37,774 bases of DNA, taken from contig JAAAKB020000005.1 of NCBI GenBank assembly GCA_010014835.2, positions 120,047-157,820 on the forward strand, given 5' to 3'. Both the position numbers and the translations under genes were made by a program. Of this stretch, positions 10,531-23,189 are shown in pieces. The stretch is from Apostichopus leukothele (Eukaryota; Echinodermata; Holothuroidea; Aspidochirotida; Stichopodidae). A model generated the notes under the pieces. It was not told the DNA's origin, ran no database searches, and worked only from the letters and a program-made list of their open reading frames with translations. Numbering within the stretch: position 1 is the first letter of the stretch; each line of letters starts with the position of its first letter.

Positions 10531-13248
10531 GAATGAAGGGTAGAACATTCAGTTGGAAAGTGACAAATTTAGTGTGTAAGTCAAAGGAGCAATTAATTGT
10601 GGTACGACACCTAAACCTGTTTCTATATATATATAGTTTGCTTCACTAGGTGGTATCCTAACGGTATAAGCCTACAGAAATGATAGCACTATTTTACATC
10701 TCAGCCCTCTCACCGACACAACAGTTTCTCAAATGGGAGTGGACACCCCCCCCCCATTTACACCCCCCCCCCCAAGACGGACATACACCAACCTATATGC
10801 TCCACCTCGAGCCTAAAATTCTCTGGTTACGGGCCTGAATGAATACTGTACTATGGTAATCTAATACGACCAACACAGAGATTATAATGTTTGTGACATA
10901 CAAACAGGATTGTTACCTAGCCTAAGTTATTTGATATATCTTATATCGGTAAGAAAATGTTTGTTATTGACAAATGCTAGAAAAAGTGGTGTTTTCACCC
11001 AGTAGGGCTGAATTCTGAGATGAAGGGTGTGCAAGATTGTGTATTTTAGTTATATATATTTTTTATTACAGTTCCCGCAGTGTATCAGTGGGTAGGGCCT
11101 ATATGGTATCATGAAACGTCATACCTATAGATGCGTTAATCAAACTTAAATTCTCTGACTCTTAAAATATATGGACAAATGGAGTTTGCTCATCACACAA
11201 CGAAGGCTGGCTACGCCCCTTCGGGAACCCGCGTTTATTCCATTAGCTTTAACATTTTGAAATTATTACTAATATTGTGACATTTGCACCTGGACTTCCA
11301 TTTTGATCAATAAATAAAATAACAGTAGCACTTTTAATAGAAATCTTTCGATATTAAGAATATCCTAAAGCTGTTAAATCTTTATTAAAAATAAACAAAC
11401 TGAGCCTTAAAACGTTGAACATAATATTTCTCATACAAAGTGTTTTCAAGCAGTTGTATTGCTACTGATCAATATTTATCTCTGATAAATGCGGCCCTCG
11501 TGAATGTATAGCAAGAATTATTTATTACTTTGTATTGCCAACGTTTTCCCATTCGAAGTTGTTCATTTCCCACGCATTTCCCCATGAAATGGCCTTTTGT
11601 TCAATTCGATAAATAAATATTGATAAGAACCCGCATATCGCTTCTAATTCGAACTGTTTTTACGGACAACATTATAAAAATGAAACCACTTGTAGTTCAA
11701 TGCTCTGGAGATTTCTCGTCCATTTGATCTGTGATACCTTGAATTGCTTCAAACCCTATAAGGTGGATTTATAACGTCCAAATGTATAAAATGTGACCTT
11801 TTAAGAGCCAAAATGTTTATGATTCAATCTCTTCAAAAAACATCAATTTCTAATAGGAATTAATGAGAAAAGATCGACAACGTAAAAACAGTAAAGGCTC
11901 CGAGAGGCAAGCGGACGGCGAAGAAGAGAATTATCACTCCCGTCGGAACAAGCTTGTTAAAGTCTTCACGGTCGACGAGCGCTTTGCTGCGCCGTAATGT
12001 TCCCATTAGAATTGAGATAAGTGCTGCGACTACCTCGTCGTACTGTGTTAAATTGCCGGTTAAATAGAAGTCCCCGTTACCTATTGCGCACTAATTCAAC
12101 TTAACAAACACCCATTACCTTCCATCCGTTGCAAGCATTAAAGAACTTTATCAATTACTTCAGAACATTCGAATTTGAGGCTCGAAATAGCTTTCTTTTT
12201 GGCTTAAATGTGACACCATAGGATAATACATGCATTCCTCAAGATATATTAGGGACAAAGACATTTGGAAATTTGTCAGCGAGTAGTCGGGCTTCCGTCA
12301 AATGGGCAGACGACAAATTTATCATGACTAGAGCATTTTGCTTGTCAGCTAACTGCTCGTAAAGCCTCGACAATTAGTGTTGATCGCGCGAATAAATCTT
12401 GCCTCCTTCTTCCACTCGCAGCCATTGATCCCCATAGACTGTTCAATCACTTGTCTGTGTGTAACGGCAGGGGAACTTTCCTCAATCAGTCGGGCCTTTT
12501 AAAGGGTCTGACAGGTAAGTTTAGGAAAGTAAAGAGATAAACAAGAAAGCAATTGGATGGGTTCGGAGTTTTCAGAACAGAGGAAAAGTAGGCAAGGGAG
12601 AAGAAGACGGGATATCAGTCATAATTGATGTTAGGGGGAAAATTTGCCGTTCATCCAAATTCTTTGGGAAGCCATCACAAATAGTGATACCGAATATGTT
12701 TAACGAAAAATGAACTCAGTGATCTTATGCGCACCCTTCTGTGTCGCCGTCCACGTCCTCGTCCCAACCCTTCTCCACAAACCGCTCCTAAACCAGTGTG
12801 CCCATTTCTTTTGAACCTCAAACACGGAGTATCAAAAGCCGGCCACTGGATTGCCCTGCACACATCGGGGAACTATCCAGGCCGGCGCGGCCGAAGCGGT
12901 GTCCTTCTGGTGTCCAGGGTCCGGTGACAAGTAAACCAAAGCCAGTTATCCAATACAGGCCCTTGTGTACTATTTAGGGTCCATTGGTTATTCATATAGA
13001 TATCCAGATAAGCCCTTTGATATAATCTGCCGTCGGGTCCACCGAAATAGTATAAAAACTGCCCGTCCAGTTACGTACGACACATGGTCCATATTCTGTT
13101 GAATGCTCCTTGCAATAATCAAATAGGCTCTTCAATTGGAAGTCGGGCCCACTGAAGAATATTTCATTGATAAAAAAATATCTTGAGGAAAGTTATTATC
13201 TGTAACCATCTGTAAAAAAAATAATTTGTTTCATATTTTACTGCATGA
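10531..13248. other. Non-coding stretch with patches of higher GC
   Basis: Two C homopolymers lie at 10745-10774. The segments around 11890-12010 and 12720-12920 are GC-richer than their surroundings, the latter with GCCGGCGCGGCCG. Open frames of 66 and 62 codons on opposite strands there overlap each other and look like by-products of base composition. I see no exon with supporting splice sites and no RNA gene. Confidence 0.35.
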
Positions 13249-13402
13249 ATTCACTGGATATCCTACATTATAGAATCACTGTTCACATACAGGTACACCG
13301 GTAACTATGGTGACATAGTATACTCATTCACTGGATATCCTACATCCTAGAATCACTGTTCACATACAGGTACACCGGTAACTAGGGTGACATAGTATAA
13401 TC
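13249..13402. repeat. Direct duplication, 77-bp unit, 2 copies
   Basis: Two adjacent copies (13249-13325 and 13326-13402) begin ATTCACTGGATATCCTACAT and contain CACATACAGGTACACCGGTA. They differ at only a few positions, so the duplication is recent. Confidence 0.9.
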
Positions 13403-14758
13403 ATGCACAGTGCGTTGTTGTTCCATTGTTTAAACTGAGTTTTGCTGTACTTACGGTGTCAAAATCTTGATGTTTTATTCAATCCATTTGATGACAAGCA
13501 TTTAAGGAAGATGATTTAGGCCTACATTGTTAGTTGCATCTCCCATCTCAATATATTGTCCTTTACCAAAGATATAGTTGATTGAATGTAACATAGTTAA
13601 ACCCTCGATTTCTAGGGGTGCTTCCCCTTTCCCCCCATGAATCGACGCCCCGGCATAAATAATAGAACACTGCCCTGTTTCTATTTTCGCTATTTCCCGT
13701 TTGATGAACAGCTGCCGTGATTGTATAATATGGCCTTTGTGGTATTTACTAGGGTGCAAAGAAATAGGACCATGCAACGCAAAGATCAGGTCTTGACATT
13801 AGAACTGGCATAACATCACACTGCACCCCGCCTTCCCTGGAGAAAATGTACGCGGGACATTACTGACCAGGAAATACGTCAGGCCGGACAAAATAGACCA
13901 AACTTCACATTCCACGTCACATTAAAATTAGCCGCCCCCTACCCCTTCAACCTTCCACCACACAGAAATCGTTGTGCGCATATGGAATAATTTTAACTTT
14001 TCATATGACGATATAGCATACATTCAACTATTGATCACTGGAGCATGCAATCGATGCTGCGACCTCTTCCTCTGCAGCATATTTTTCACCTTTTGATCGT
14101 TAAGGCATACACGTGGGAAATAAATTTATAAAACCCCCTCATTTGTATTCATCTGTACGAGCTAATTCAGAGGTTCCCTTAATGCAATACTTAAAACCAC
14201 ACAATACTTTGGAGAAAAAAAATCATCACTTAGCTTAAATGTTTTTGATTTTATGACTAGTTGTTAAATGGGGCATCAGGTTTTAACGTGGGTCCAACTG
14301 TGGGGAGGAGGTGATTAACAGGTAATCGTTATGGCCACTTTAATCGACGATTATAACTTCCAAGAGGGGAGTCCATTCACCACGGTAAGGCTTCTCTCGG
14401 TCTAAACGAGCTTAAAAACTGCATTATATATACGATAGCAGTGGCGATGGTATATCTAACAGTAGCCATGGATAGATATCGAAAACTCTGCTTAGGTTGT
14501 ATTTAAGGTAGTCACGGATATCTTTTTACTCATTTTCTTCTGTTATGTATTTTTTTTCTGTTGTGTATACTTCCAGTTGTAAAAGATAAGCACACCCCTT
14601 CTCATTTCAGCTAGTTACATAATACGTGATGATTATGGGACACATCCTCACACTCACTCATTATTCATTGTCATGTTTAGTACATCAATAACAATGGGCA
14701 TTTATTTTCTTTTAAAATTGAAAGTCTAAGTTAACCTTTAAGAATAACACAAATGTTG
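13403..14758. other. Non-coding stretch, nothing recognised
   Basis: A minus-strand open frame of 91 codons (13502-13777) has no recognisable domain and no clear splice context. The remainder is AT-rich sequence without structure I can name. Confidence 0.4.
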
Positions 14759-14950
14759 CAATACTTGTTGATCCGCATCACACTGTACCATACAGGCCAG
14801 CTATCGTTTTTAAACAGCTTCAATACTTGCTGATTCCCCATCACACTGTGTCATACAGGCCAGCTACGTTTATACACAGCTTCAATACTTGTTGATCGCA
14901 TCACACTGTGTCATACAGGCCAGCTACGTTTGTACACAGCTTCAATACTT
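14759..14950. repeat. Tandem repeat, about 62-bp unit, 3 copies
   Basis: Copies start at 14759, 14821 and 14883, with a partial fourth at 14943. Each begins CAATACTTGTTGAT or close to it and contains CATACAGGCCAGCTA followed by ACAGCTT. There is no coding content. Confidence 0.9.
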
Positions 14951-15184
14951 ATCCGAACAAGAAACTAAAACAAAGGCAATTTAATGTCTGTACCAGTTGT
15001 GATGTCATAGTTATTTGTTGGGAATAAAACTTTATATCCCAGCAGTGGAAGAAGATACTAAGGCGGGCGTTTGGACCAATGGGTGTCTTTTATAATTCTC
15101 TGTCACATTTTTTCGTTTTTTGGCAAGTGACGTCTCTCAAAGATGAGTTGATATTCATTATAGTTTTATTCACTACATCATGTA

Positions 15185-15485
15185 AAGATACACAGGAGTC
15201 TTCATGTAAAGATACAAAGATCTCAATACTTCATATCTTAATGTACAGATATTAAAATATTAAGATCTTGTATATCAGTACTTCAATGTACATATATTAG
15301 GATATTAAGATATTGTATCGTAATATTTCAATATCGTAATGTTCAGATATTGAGATATTAAGATCTTGTAGCTAAACTATTTCAACATCTCCACGTATTG
15401 ATACTGAGATATTAACACCTCATATTTCGATGGTTTGATATCTTAATCCACACATTAAGATATTAAGATAATTCACCTAAAATAT
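15185..15485. repeat. Degenerate ATATTAAGATATT-rich simple repeat
   Basis: The words GATATTAAGATATT and AATATTAAGATC, with their complements, recur irregularly over 300 bases. The words are near-palindromic, so the tract could form many small hairpins. Copies are too diverged to give a fixed period. Confidence 0.7.
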
Positions 15486-15859
15486 ATTAACATCGTCGTT
15501 GGCACTTAAAAAAGCTCCGTATCAGATAGAGGAAAACTCATGACATTTTATGGTTCAGTCAACAAACTTCCTAATCATATTTAAACAAACGGATGCCACT
15601 TTTCCATCGAACTATTCGGTCGTGATTAACGTAATTAATAACCCATGAAACAATAGGCTGAACACATTAACTAGGTATAATGTCTTATTATATTTCGTTT
15701 ACACGAAAGACTTTTATCTTGATATCAGAAAGAGTTATTACTGGAAACAATGCCAGTTCTGATTCCTTGCCGAAGGCCAAAGGAATCTATGCTATGGTGA
15801 TGGCGTGTGATTTTGCGTGTGTATGTATATGTGTATAAGTGACGTCATGGCTTGTTTGC

Positions 15860-16160
15860 TGTGAAGGTCAAAGGTAATTCTAGGTCAAGAGAGGTCAAAG
15901 TCTGTAACCATGTAAACGTCATAATTGCAAATGTTAGGCTTGGATGAACTTCCATGCAGCTCCACAATATAGAGAACGAACTCATGTATGATTTTGTGGA
16001 TGTCAAAGGTCATATGAGGTCAACAGAGGTCAAAGTATGAAATTCTTGTAAACATTGCAGCTTCAAAAGTCAAGTTGGGTAAACGTCATGCTTCATGTTC
16101 ATGTGGATCCAACTTAGTAAGAACTCAATGATTTATGTAAAGGTCAAAGGTCAGTGACTC
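15860..16160 (+). promoter_or_regulatory. Cluster of AGGTCA half-sites (DR4 and DR1)
   Basis: Exact AGGTCA occurs at 15865, 15882, 15892, 16007, 16017, 16027, 16141 and 16148, all on the plus strand. Pairs 15882/15892, 16007/16017 and 16017/16027 have 4-base spacing (DR4), and 16141/16148 has 1-base spacing (a perfect DR1). These are the arrangements bound by nuclear receptor heterodimers with RXR. The sites sit in what looks like two to three degenerate copies of a unit of roughly 130 bases, so the cluster may be a repeat family and not a selected enhancer. No promoter or coding exon is adjacent, except a possible terminal exon 400 bases downstream. Confidence 0.5.
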
Positions 16161-16550
16161 CAAAAGCCAAGCTTAGATGAACATCGTACTTGGTAGGTTA
16201 ATCCACCATTTCAGCACGAAAATCTCGTGAGCAAATTGTGTATTGAATGTTCTCATAAAAAATAATATTTTTATGCTCCTTTATGCTAGTAAATAATATG
16301 TCTCTTATGGACTAGCTCTAATTTTCTCATAATGGGGCTAATTCTGGTATAAAAATATTTGGGGATTCAAACATGCTGTCGACTAATAATAACTACTCAT
16401 TAAACTTAGCCTGACATACAGGCACATACTCTTTATTTTATTTTCTGAATATTAACCTGATACTACGAATACGTCACAAGTCTCTTTCATGATATCCCTT
16501 TAACATATAAAACTGATTCTGATTTCAGTGTTTTCTCTGCTTTTTACCAG

Positions 16551-16743
16551 GTTGGGAGCTGTTAAGTTTTGTGAACCACACAGTGCTTACAGCAAAAGCA
16601 TGTCTTCTGTCTTACCGACTAATTATGTCCCTGATCCTCTCGAGGACTATAAAATAACAGCACATAAAACCGACTTGAACGTAATGAGATCTCGGATCAA
16701 CCTATCTTTATATTCCAAAAGCACTTCTGACAGGAGCCGGTGA
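16551..16743 (+). CDS. Candidate terminal exon of an unidentified gene
   Basis: A pyrimidine-rich acceptor (TTTTCTCTGCTTTTTACCAG, ending at 16550) leads into 64 codons that end in TGA at 16741-16743. The peptide has balanced composition, with segments such as KFCEPHSAYSKS, NYVPDPLEDYKI and MRSRINLSLYSKS, unlike the AT-driven peptides around it. An alternative acceptor (CTGATTTCAG) lies 22 bases upstream. I do not recognise the protein. No upstream plus-strand exon or nearby polyadenylation signal was identified (an AATAAA-like string lies near 17425), so a chance open frame remains quite possible. Confidence 0.25.
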
Positions 16744-18490
16744 TTTATAGATATTCTGGATGGGCGTTTTAGTGCGTTACAGATTCTCATGGGCAATTTC
16801 AGCCAAATTGAATCTGATCGTTGCCGCATTTAAGTTGCGAGTTATGTTCGGCCGATTCATAAAGGATTAATGCCCCACTTTGTTGGAAATGACCGTGGTG
16901 TTTGTGGGAGTAAAAGATGTCTTCGTGAAATGGTTTCTATTGGAGTGTAAATTACAAGATAAGCGTCGAGAAAGCCAGCATTTAACGAGAGTAGAGAGAA
17001 GTCTGTATGCAATTAAACAGGGAGGGGTAAACTGATGTCTCCATGGTAATAACGTTACCTGAGAGAGAGGGCGGTTTTACTTTACTGAAAGACAGTATAG
17101 TTGCTATATATTGCGGGAGTTACCCAATAATTCCAAACACGGATTTCTGTGTTCCATATATATACATTCAGTCTATACTGCAACATATAAACACAAAGCG
17201 TGAAATAGTCACGTTCCGAGTTAGAGAAATTTCGAGCCCCAACCATGTGTATGACTCATTATTTTGAACTACAACTACAATACGAAAATTCTGGGTCGGT
17301 GCAGTGAATATAGGATAAGCGAAACTTTCAAGGCAAAATTATATGGTTTAACTGTTAGGATGTTTGTTCAACAATTAATAACAAAACAAAGAGCGAAGAT
17401 TTCCAGATATATTGGTATAAGGAGGAAATAAAAAGTAACGATATCAAAGCTGTCATTTATAAGTTTTATTTATATGCAATATCGATTTCTGACCGACAAA
17501 ACACCAGGCTGGCATGAAACAAGTAGGCTATATAATCCAGTCGCTTTGAAGGAACGTCCTCCGAGCAATAACTTAAATAGCTGAGAGGGGTCTTGAAGTA
17601 ACCTGCACTATTTTATTTCGAACAGAAATGACTGTGATTTCCCTAAATTCACAAAGACCGAACCACAATTGGAAGGATATAGATAGAAGATACATGAGTG
17701 TTGTAAATATAACATTTGACTTGCCATTTGGAGAACGTCATGTGTCTTTCAAAGTTTTGTTTGACTTGAGTCATATTTCAAGAACTACTAATGCGCGCAG
17801 TTCTGAGGTTTGACATTCATACGAAGACTTATGCCGTTTGCTGCACGAATGGTTAATAGATTAGCAGTCTAGTGTTAGCATATTCTAACGATGTTAACGG
17901 ATTTAGTATTGAACTTTAGAAAACTTGGCATTGACATCAGCAATATTTTAATATTACACACTTTTTGAGCAAGATATGTTGTGGTGGTTCACAAAAGTTT
18001 GCTTTATTATTTACTTTCAGAATAAATATGAGCATATATATCAAGTTAGCATGCAGAGTGTTATGTGCTAATATATGTAGTGAGAATATAGTTAAACTAA
18101 GTTTATGCGACATTCCTGGGTTGAATGTTATAAGTAGTGGTGTGAAAATTAAAGTAGATGATTTTCATGGATTTACACAAATTAGCAGCCATGTGTAGAG
18201 ACAAGTTTTTTTAATATTGTGTTTCAAATTTGAAAGTAATATATGTCATAGTTTCGTATATGTATCGAGGAAGGGAGGGATTGTGAAGGGTTTGTTACTT
18301 GTTTTACACTAAAGTTCAGTTGCTGTCCGTTCAACAAAGTCATTACTGTTATTAAATTTACTCGCATGATAACCGGGCAGCTGGAGTTCACCGATGCATA
18401 CCATTCATGGACCGGGCTCGCATCACTTCATAACAATGCCTTGTTGGACCTTCTCCGTTAATGTATAATCTGTTATGGTTTTTCAGTTGG
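16744..18490. other. Non-coding stretch with weak open frames only
   Basis: Plus-strand open frames of 74 (17043-17267), 61 (17628-17813) and 77 codons (17965-18198) lack recognisable domains. The sequence is otherwise AT-rich. If the candidate exon at 16551-16743 is real, the first part would be its 3' untranslated region. Confidence 0.35.
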
Positions 18491-18497
18491 CTTTATA

Positions 18498-18608
18498 TTT
18501 GACTTGTAACTTGACTTGTAATAACATCAGATGACTTGTGACTTGACTCGACTCGACTTGTAAGTTGACTTGACACGCGGTAAAATCAAATGACGCGTGA
18601 CTTGGCCT
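18498..18608. repeat. GACTTGTGACTTG simple-sequence tract
   Basis: Irregular repetition of ACTTG with TGACTTGTGACTTGACTCG-like words. It resembles the TGACTTG-type simple repeats common in animal genomes. Confidence 0.75.
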
Positions 18609-20840
18609 GAAAAAAAAATGGCTTGGTTACACACTGCCCTTACATGAACGCCTATAATAACAATGGGTTCATTCTAAATACTTACATCAACTAGGGTTAG
18701 GTTAAAGAAAACCTTTTCTGAAAAGTTATGTATGGGCTGATGATTATGATTGTCAAGATGCAGTGTTATACTTATTAATCTTTGCATTATTAATTGCACT
18801 TTGCACTTTTCATAACAGACAATGCGTGATTAATAAATTCACATCTACGATTTTCTTCCTTTACAAAACTATGTAAAATACAAGTTCCTGCGTTTTATAA
18901 TCTTTGTATTACGTACTGGTTGGTCAACTAAATGTTACAACTAGCTGTTGACTGCAAGAAATCAAAAATCTTTGTTTTAGTTTGGTAATTACAATAAATA
19001 GAGCTCTCTGTTTTTTTTCCACTAAACTTTCACATACTATGATCTCTGAATTCAAAATAATAGAATGTATGTGAAGTGAGTCACCTTCAAGGAGTCTTAA
19101 AAGCTTGTGAAAATATCTTGGTTCCGGTTAGCATTCGTTTTCAGAGAACTCCCCCAGAAGAGAGCCTATCGCTGCATTCAGTTGGTTTACTGCTGTCAGT
19201 GCGCGATGAGCTTGCAACAAAGACTGCTGGAGTAAGGTAGTCAGATCTCGGATCTATTATAGAGGTAAATGGACAGTGATTAGGCATATTTTGGTTATCC
19301 GAGAAGCAATTTACAAATGGAGACACGCGTTATTGCATGTAGGGTTACTGCTAAATGCGTTTTGGGTTAAATCCCATTGGACGTCAGAAAAGTCGAGAAA
19401 ACCTCGTAGGCTATTTGAATTTCAATCATCAATTTGGAAAGCGTTATCACTTAATAATACAGGCAAACAATTTTCAACGGAAGAAAATAATCAATAGGCC
19501 TACTTCTAAACATCTCCGTGTGTAAGGCCAAGGAACACATTTTATACTAGTTTTAACTAGAGCCCTCGCATGGGGAAATGTTGATTTTTATTTTTAGTCC
19601 AAAACTATATGTTTCTTATATATGATTTTTTTTATTTATATATATATTTTTTTTTATGATTTTGGCTCAAACGGGATGAACACGTGACCACAATCAATTA
19701 TTTCAATGGTGATCGCATAACTGTGTCCTAGTGTAGGGAAATTTCATTAGTCTGTAAATATTTTTTAACTTTACTGTTAACCAAAAAAAACCACCAAAAA
19801 ACACGCATTTGTACTGTTATGAAAAGTGATGTCATGAGATTCTTGGAGTGTATGATGGGATATTCACGATGCAATATTAATGTGTACATTGATGTACGAA
19901 CGTTTTTGTTGATACTACCGTCGGTATTCGAATAAAGAAGACATGGGCTACGTTGCTCGTCACTTGCCCCTCGAACGTAGTATGGAGGGGGTATGACCGG
20001 ATCATAAATTGTTACGACTTGGAAATTGGAATACTATACCATTCCATCATATTGTAATAACTCCCGGCTGGTCAACCGTGTTAGAGTTATGAACGATTAT
20101 TTTCATATGCTGAGTGACCTTAATTGCGGTATAGTACTTAGATAGATTGGGCACATACATCACTAGGTTCCCATCATTATAAGGAGACCAGTTGACAACA
20201 TTCTACAAGATGTGCTTTAACAGCTAACGTGAGAATATTAGTAACCATTGTACCAATGGGACTGGTTGTCACAAGTTTCTGGCGTAATTTGATCGCTGTT
20301 TACTGTTCATCATCTGTATTCATAATATGGATGCAGGTTTGACGAGAGGGATGGGGGGGGGGGGGAATAAACTCCGGGGGGGAGGGTCATTTAGGCGCCC
20401 GGAGAATTATGGGACAAAGAAAAATGTGTTCTTATTTTCCTAAACAGCTGAAGTAAAATTGAAAACTGGGTCCCTGTGATATAATTGTTCCCGGAGTCCG
20501 ACATGACCCTCGACGCAACTGGACGCAGTACTTGCTCATTCGACCTTTGACGCCATAAGTCATATGAGGCACTAAATTATATGCCCGGGCACATAACCAA
20601 GTCCATCGGCCGTATGGTTTAGCCGGAGTAGTACTCGAAATACTTTCCGCTCAAACTTGACCAAGTTTGACGTATAACCACGTGACCGGAGAAAGGTAGT
20701 CGGCTAGTAGCCAAATATTAGACCCATGAAACACAAACATATTGCCCAAAGTTTTACTGTTGTGGAAGCTTATACGGCGGGAAAAATGTTCAATATGTAT
20801 GGGGATAGGCGGTGGGTGGGGGGGGGGCCCAAACTTCGAA
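18609..20840. other. Non-coding stretch, nothing recognised
   Basis: An AT-rich segment includes a TTTTTATTTATATATATA run near 19622-19650. Opposed open frames at 19141-19326 (minus) and 19276-19497 (plus) show no recognisable domain. G homopolymers lie at 20352-20364 and 20819-20829, the latter just before the assembly gap. Confidence 0.4.
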
Positions 20841-20940
20841 NNNNNNNNNNNNNNNNNNNNNNNNNNNNNNNNNNNNNNNNNNNNNNNNNNNNNNNNNNNN
20901 NNNNNNNNNNNNNNNNNNNNNNNNNNNNNNNNNNNNNNNN
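20841..20940. other. Assembly gap (100 N)
   Basis: Exactly 100 unknown bases, the conventional placeholder for a gap of unknown size. It follows a G homopolymer by about a dozen bases. Apparent open frames reading through it are meaningless. Confidence 0.98.
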
Positions 20941-21779
20941 ATTAATTAGGTCAGTCAGTAAAGGATCGGTAAAGTTATGCGAAATATTATCTTAGACGTT
21001 CAAGAAAAGTAGGTAAATATCCCCGTAAGTAAAACACACCTCAAGCCAACCGACTCCTCCGCATGAACAAAACAATCTATTCCCCATGATACACGAGGCA
21101 CAGTCTATACCATACAGACATAGCACGATATCAAGGCCCCAATAGCTACAGTATGGCCATCTTTATGAAAGTAAACCTTGTAATCCAATGTTTTAGGCCA
21201 CTTGGCATGATTAACTAAATGCTAAATATTGTTTCCATGTCCTTGTAGAAAACGTCAACTTCGCAAAATACAATTTGTTGTGTTTTTGTTGTTACGTGAG
21301 ATCCGTAACCGACGAAGTGGTTAGGCTATTTACTATACACTTTACTATGGTAGGATATTAATTTTTCCTTTTTTTGGAAATTCTAGAAAATACTTTCTTT
21401 TCCCCCCGCTTAACACCAGATGTGGTCTTATGGTTTATTCATAAATGGGTGTACTAGAGCCTTGTTTACATGACATTAGTTGCATTTAGCACGATATGCC
21501 AGTTTCGCGTGAATTTTTCGAAAGTATTTTGCTCGATCTTTCGTAAAATTTGAAAGGTGTACCAACTTACTTTTCGTACACAATTGGTAATTTCTCTACT
21601 GATTTTCAGAGTTTTGTTCTCTATACAGTCAATGTTGTAAAGGACGGGTTTTTTACGAAGTTCAAAAGTCAGTAAATGAAGTTGATAAACTTTATTTCTT
21701 TTCAACTTTCTTAACCATGGAATGCTAGAATAACATTTACACATAAAACGGAGAAAGGATAATCGCATTTTTTTTCCAC
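20941..21779. other. Non-coding stretch next to the gap
   Basis: AT-rich with no recognised gene. It includes the unassigned minus-strand open frame 21466-21768, whose peptide (for example VSWYTFQILRKIEQN) has no domain I recognise and may belong to the transposon fragment to its right. Confidence 0.35.
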
Positions 21780-21895
21780 ATATATTTTAAATTTTTTTAA
21801 CAAGAAATTATCGTCATTTGTTCAATCCTCAAAAAATATTGTCTTGAAAAAAAATTATCACGATAATAATAATTTTCGATATATCGCCCAACCCT
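21780..21895 (-). mobile_element. Single end of a MITE (TAGGGTTGGGCGATATATCG type)
   Basis: Read on the minus strand, the segment starts TAGGGTTGGGCGATATATCG and continues into AT-rich sequence with TTATTATTATCGTGATAA. Termini of this form are widespread in short DNA transposons of fish and invertebrates. No matching opposite end is visible between 20941 and 21780. It may be lost, or lie in the gap. The 100-codon minus-strand open frame at 21466-21768 could be part of the same element but matches nothing I know. Confidence 0.4.
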
Positions 21896-22308
21896 AGTTC
21901 AAAGCACTTAATAACGAGAGTGACAATGTCATTCGTTCAATGGCATAGCCTAGGCCAACTACATACTCCTACACTATATACATGAGAATAGTACAAAATT
22001 ATTTATATCCTTAATCGGCTGTTGTTCTCCAGAAAATATACTTTCAATAAGTACAATATTCATCTTTCGTCCCAAACGTTCTCAAAAATTAAACAAGCAG
22101 CCAAAGATAACTATAAATGACATCGTGGAACCCTCTGCAATAATAAAGAATCCATTCCATTACAGCATCAAATCTCAAGTACCGAACCGTACCCTAGGCT
22201 ATAATAATATACAGTCCTGGGCGAAGATGGATTTAAGCAGGATATACTCCCTGCGGTTTGGCTCAAAATTTATTAAATCGTTAAAATTATTATATCAACA
22301 AAAGGGAA

Positions 22309-23181
22309 AGGGCTCAAAATAGACAGGGGCGAAGGGCGATTCGCCCTTCAAAGTTGAAAAGTCGCCCCAGAAAAGAAATCACGAGGGCGAAATAGAAGTG
22401 CAAATACAGCTAAAATCGCCCTCCACATGTACTGCTCAGTCAACGGGCACCACACGTTTAGAAAGATGACAAAATACTGTGTAATAAATCCTTTTGTTAT
22501 AACAGCTTGGTTTGTACGTTCGCTCACACACGATAATAGTCTAGTCAACAACACAATATGAAAACCCACACTCAATAACCAACCATCTAGCTAGCTACAA
22601 AAATATCGGTGTTGCGAGGGCCGTTTTTCCTGTATATATTGTAGCTACAAAATTGGTTAATTTTTACAACATTTCATCAGTAAAATTAATTACTATAAAA
22701 AGTAGACCTACCATTGACTAAGACATTTTCAAGGTGTTACACCAATTCACTCTTTATTTCAACACCAATATAATAACGTTTGATAGTGGACTCATTATTC
22801 ACCACAGGTTTCCCCCTCTTCTGCTTCTCTTTCCCCTTATCTGATCCCCAGACAAAACCCTTGAAGCCAACTAAAAAGTTTTCCATTTTGATCACAGGAT
22901 CGAGGCTCAGTTTTGGTCTAACACAGTGTCTATGTTATGTACTATGAAATAGCCTACTGTGTATCTTGTTAAGTATATGCCTTTATTCTGTTAATTTCAC
23001 CCAAAATTTCATCCATATACAGGGATGAGCCTGGGGTAAAAAAAAATCACTGAACTTTGTGGGTGATACTATACTAACGCCCACATTTGCAATGTTATTT
23101 CGCCCTCGTGATTTCTTTTCTGGGGCGATTTTTCAACTTCGAAGGGCGAATCGCCCTTCGCCCCCGTCTATTTTGAGCCCT
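22309..23181. mobile_element. Non-autonomous DNA transposon with palindromic long TIRs
   Basis: The left end (22309-22395) and the right end (about 23095-23181) are inverted copies of each other over about 88 bases with only a handful of differences. Each starts AGGGCTCAAAATAGAC. Each TIR contains its own palindrome, GAAGGGCGATTCGCCCTTC, and a further GGGGCGA/TCGCCCC pairing, so either end alone could fold into a hairpin. The total length is about 873 bases and the interior has no transposase. I see no target-site duplication at either 8 bases or TTAA. The AGGGCTC start is reminiscent of hAT or P-type ends, but the superfamily is unresolved. Confidence 0.75.
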
Positions 23182-23189
23182 GGCACCCA

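Noticed and set aside
10850-10870. A TAATACGAC word like a phage T7 promoter
   Set aside because: Only a partial match, in a eukaryotic context, with nothing downstream. Chance.
19141-19497. Apparent likeness to a retroelement C-terminus (REAIYKW)
   Set aside because: The expected downstream signature (MNRD-like and following residues) is absent and the flanks show no element. The similarity is too short.
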